This document shows positions 61,683 through 64,000 of a stretch of DNA of 64,000 nt, piece by piece. The notes beneath the pieces are model-generated. The model saw nothing but the letters and a program-made list of their open reading frames with translations, did not search any database and was not told the origin of the DNA. The stretch is from Robiginitomaculum_A sp036478535 (GTDB lineage: Bacteria; Pseudomonadota; Alphaproteobacteria; Caulobacterales; Maricaulaceae). Made by a program: the position numbers and the translations under genes. Each line of letters opens with the position of its first letter. Positions within the stretch are counted from its first letter, which is position 1. The stretch is taken from positions 806,001 to 870,000 of the forward strand of contig OZ245059.1 of the NCBI GenBank assembly GCA_965224735.1. The letters are read 5' to 3'.

Positions 61683-62495
61683 TTGACCCAATGCACAAAA
61701 AAACGCAAACACTTTCTGGCTTTGCACAAACCAGGAAACCCGTTTGTTAGCCCTAATCCTTGGGATATTGGCTCTGCGCGCATGATGCAAGATTTGGGGT
61801 TTTGCGGGCTCGCAACCACTTCGTCTGGATTTGCGGCCACGCTTGGGCGGCGTGACTATGCTGTGAGCCACGAGGAAACTATGGCCTATGCCAGCGCGAT
61901 TGCTAACACTGTAGACATTCCCGTTTCTGCTGATCTGGAAAACGGGTTTGGTGAGAGCGTAGATGCAGTGGCTAAAACAATGACTCTGGCAGCAAATACC
62001 AGCCTTTGCGGCGGATCTATTGAAGATGTGAGCGGCGATGCGGACAATCCAATTTACGAACTCTCCCATGCCACCGCCCGCATAAAAGCAGCGGTTCAAG
62101 CCATTAAAAAAAGCGGGTTTGTGCTCACCGCAAGAGCCGATGGTCTCTTGCACGGGGTGACAGATTTGAACATGATCATTGAGCGTCTACAAGCATTTGA
62201 GGCTGCGGGGGCGGATGTTTTGTTCGCGCCAGGATTGCCTGATTTAGACGCCGTGCATAAAGTGTGCAGCGCTGTCTCGCAGCCCGTGAATGTCTTGGTT
62301 TTATTTGGCCTCACTCAGCACAGCCTGGATGATTTTGCGCAAGCGGGCGCAGCTCGGCTCTCTATTGGCGGCGCACTGGCGTTTAATGCTTATGGCAGTC
62401 TTGCGGGCGCGGCAGATGCGATGCTTGGAGACGGAAAATTCGCAGGGCTCACGCCCACCCCAGGCGCAAAACGTATCAAAACCTATCTTAACTAA
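61683..62495 (+). CDS. isocitrate lyase / PEP mutase family protein
   Basis: The 270-residue protein belongs to the PEP mutase/isocitrate lyase superfamily that cleaves or rearranges C-C or C-P bonds of 2-carboxylate substrates using Mg. NPWDIGSARMMQDLGFCGLA, VSADLENGFGE and LTARADGLLHG are conserved. It lacks the KKCGH motif of true isocitrate lyase. The start is TTG at 61683, with TAGGAGAA upstream. It converges on the ppk2 remnant. Confidence 0.85.
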   Translation: MTQCTKKRKHFLALHKPGNPFVSPNPWDIGSARMMQDLGFCGLATTSSGFAATLGRRDYAVSHEETMAYASAIANTVDIPVSADLENGFGESVDAVAKTMTLAANTSLCGGSIEDVSGDADNPIYELSHATARIKAAVQAIKKSGFVLTARADGLLHGVTDLNMIIERLQAFEAAGADVLFAPGLPDLDAVHKVCSAVSQPVNVLVLFGLTQHSLDDFAQAGAARLSIGGALAFNAYGSLAGAADAMLGDGKFAGLTPTPGAKRIKTYLN

Positions 62496-62846
62496 GCTTT
62501 GGTTTTGCGCATATCGGGGTGTAGGCTCCTGCCTAAAATATGATCTAATTTATTAATAATGTGTTGTGTACCTTTGACAATCAGTGGATCAAAGCCGTTC
62601 ACAACATCAGGATCTTTATGTGGATATGGCAAACTATCAAGCACATAGCGCATGGTTTCCAGACGGGCGCGTTTTTTATCATTGGACTTTATGATCGTCC
62701 AAGGTGCATCCGCTGTATCCGTGTAAAAAAACATGGCCTCTTTCGCCTCGCCATAATCATGCCATTTGTTAAGCGAGGCTTTATCAATCGGGGAAAGTTT
62801 CCACTGCTTGAGCGGATCAAGCTCGCGAGATTTAAAACCGTAATTG
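62492..62846 (-). pseudogene. ppk2: polyphosphate kinase 2 C-terminal remnant
   Basis: On the minus strand FKSRELDPLKQWKLSP, DKASLNKWHDYGEAKEAMFF and TDTADAPWTIIKSNDKKRAR match the C-terminal part of PPK2, a polyP-dependent nucleotide kinase. Everything upstream is replaced by the restriction gene, whose stop codon lies inside this segment (62832-62834). It is a broken gene. Confidence 0.85.
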
Positions 62847-64000
62847 CAAGTTCAGCTTAAAGTAAATATTTTTATCATTTTCTACGATTAGGCTACCGTA
62901 CCGGTGCCTAGTCATAGAGGGAGTATCAAATTTAATGTTTTCAAACAAATAATCTTCCAAAGTTGAAATGTCCATAATATGAAATCCGACCTGTTCACCA
63001 TTTTCTTTTACAACAATAGTTCCACTGGATACATATTTGCCGTCCCACTTCGTTCCCGCAAAAAAACCTAATAAAACTGCCACTAACAACCTTTTAACTT
63101 TTACCTGAAAAGAGACTAAGTCATTGCCTGTAAAATTTTCGAGGGTTCCTTGTTCATAAAGGCTTTTTAAATTTTCATCTATACCTGAAACTCTATCTAT
63201 GAAAAAATGTGTAAGCATTTTTGCTATAAGGCTGGGCATTATGTCATCAACCATAGAAAGGTTATAAGACATGGTATCGGTTTCAACTTTATGAAAGACA
63301 AGTTCGCCACCCAATGAATATATTTTTTTTATTCTATCTATGAGCTTAGTTCTAGTTTCAATAGAGTTCACAATATCAATATGCTCGGACGTTAAATTTA
63401 CAGCTTTAAAAATGAAGTTGGTGTTCCCCGAAGCATTAAGTAAGGTTGGTTTACTGCCCAAATACGATTTTATTCCAAACCCCTCGTCTTTTTTTGATAT
63501 GTTGTCATTGTCTATATCTAAAACAATGTCAGATTTTTGGTTACTGTTCCCACCTTTTACAATTGAAATACCCAGAGAATCTTGAATTGCATCAAATTCA
63601 GAAATATGAAAAGTTTTTGAACCCCCCTTAATTTTTTTTGCAAGATTGGAAAGAACATCTTTATTTAGAAAATCGGAAACCTTTATTTTCTTCTCTTTCT
63701 TCGTTGTTTCGTTCTTAACAAGAACAACATCACTATCGCTCAAATAGCAAACTTCCTGGATATTTAGAGTGGTCATCTTAGTTACATTAAAAAAGTTTGC
63801 CTTGTTTACATTCAATTTTTTATCTGCAAGCATCAGTTTTTTGTCGCTCACAAATTTAAGAAAGGAATATAGTTCTGTCCATTCTCCCTTGTTTTTTGTC
63901 TTTATCATATAATCCCCTGTTTCATCTAATCTTACCATATGAGACACCATTGCAGATGCACAAGCTTGAATTGCATCAACAGCAACGCTATTACCGAGTT
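62832..64000 (-). CDS. HpaII-type restriction endonuclease, in frame with a C5-methyltransferase end (partial)
   Basis: From about residue 9 of the 372-residue stretch beginning at 63950 the protein reads like R.HpaII family enzymes (NKGEWTELYSFLKFVSD, DIVLDIDNDN, FGIKSYLGSKPTLLNASGNT). These usually cleave CCGG. Upstream, in the same open frame, lies LGNSVAVDAIQACASA, motif X of cytosine-C5 methyltransferases. No stop separates them up to the window edge, so this may be a fused methylase-nuclease; an internal ATG (63906) could start a separate nuclease. DNA is AT-rich. Confidence 0.75.
   Translation of the reverse strand, partial: LGNSVAVDAIQACASAMVSHMVRLDETGDYMIKTKNKGEWTELYSFLKFVSDKKLMLADKKLNVNKANFFNVTKMTTLNIQEVCYLSDSDVVLVKNETTKKEKKIKVSDFLNKDVLSNLAKKIKGGSKTFHISEFDAIQDSLGISIVKGGNSNQKSDIVLDIDNDNISKKDEGFGIKSYLGSKPTLLNASGNTNFIFKAVNLTSEHIDIVNSIETRTKLIDRIKKIYSLGGELVFHKVETDTMSYNLSMVDDIMPSLIAKMLTHFFIDRVSGIDENLKSLYEQGTLENFTGNDLVSFQVKVKRLLVAVLLGFFAGTKWDGKYVSSGTIVVKENGEQVGFHIMDISTLEDYLFENIKFDTPSMTRHRYGSLIVENDKNIYFKLNLQLRF

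Overview
The window is chromosomal DNA from an alphaproteobacterium. The evidence is the gene order, the CtrA-inhibitor SciP, a DUF2093 gene beside xseA, the secA/parvulin/argJ/mutT cluster and an NAD-type malate dehydrogenase of the alphaproteobacterial form. I cannot place it more precisely. Base composition is moderate and housekeeping genes are densely packed, but decayed insertion sequences are common, which suggests a genome that has passed through a period of transposon expansion and decay.

Region 1 (1-19100) is one long ribosomal superoperon, all on the + strand: rpsL-rpsG-fusA-tuf, then the S10, spc and alpha blocks through rpoA and rplQ, with secY and adk inside. Two ribosomal proteins carry unusual C-terminal domains: L3 has an added helix-hairpin-helix-like domain, and L15 is fused to a domain resembling DUF2853.

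Region 2 (19100-46310) is a mosaic of short operons on both strands. It holds msrA, a TerC-family protein, nudC, pheA, kdsB, a membrane-anchored cytochrome c, zapE, a TM-helix-repeat channel-like protein, mdh, mnmA, sciP, a MinD-like protein without a Walker A lysine, mutT-argJ-parvulin, secA, gyrB and an MFS exporter. Pieces of IS5, IS3, IS630 and IS481 elements lie in the gaps. A structured, terminator-ended segment upstream of gyrB is a candidate small RNA.

Region 3 (46310-55260) is an accessory island. It begins with a tyrosine-recombinase fragment and a nested pile of broken transposases. Next come a 5' half tRNA-Ser copy, an intact tRNA-Ser(GGA), a serine-recombinase tail and a tRNA with a CAU anticodon. 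The island's most interesting content is a cluster of very small genes (50800-52660): four peptides with near-identical or related double-glycine-type leaders, three of them followed by small membrane proteins. Two are driven by a duplicated promoter and leader of about 185 bp. This looks like a bacteriocin or microcin-like family, but no exporter gene is in the window. Plasmid-type partition remnants and a lipoprotein of the ChaN/erythromycin-esterase fold follow.

Region 4 (55260-62500) returns to housekeeping: chorismate mutase, an M23 lipoprotein, DUF2093, xseA, purD, tadA, rluB, rsmD and a PEP-mutase/isocitrate-lyase family gene. Region 5 (62492-64000) holds the 3' remnant of a polyphosphate kinase 2 gene cut by an AT-rich restriction-modification gene. 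The HpaII-type endonuclease there reads in frame from a cytosine-C5 methyltransferase motif X, so methyltransferase and nuclease may be one polypeptide.

A pattern across the whole window is short tandem duplication (9-51 bp units) inside and between genes, including inside IS remnants.
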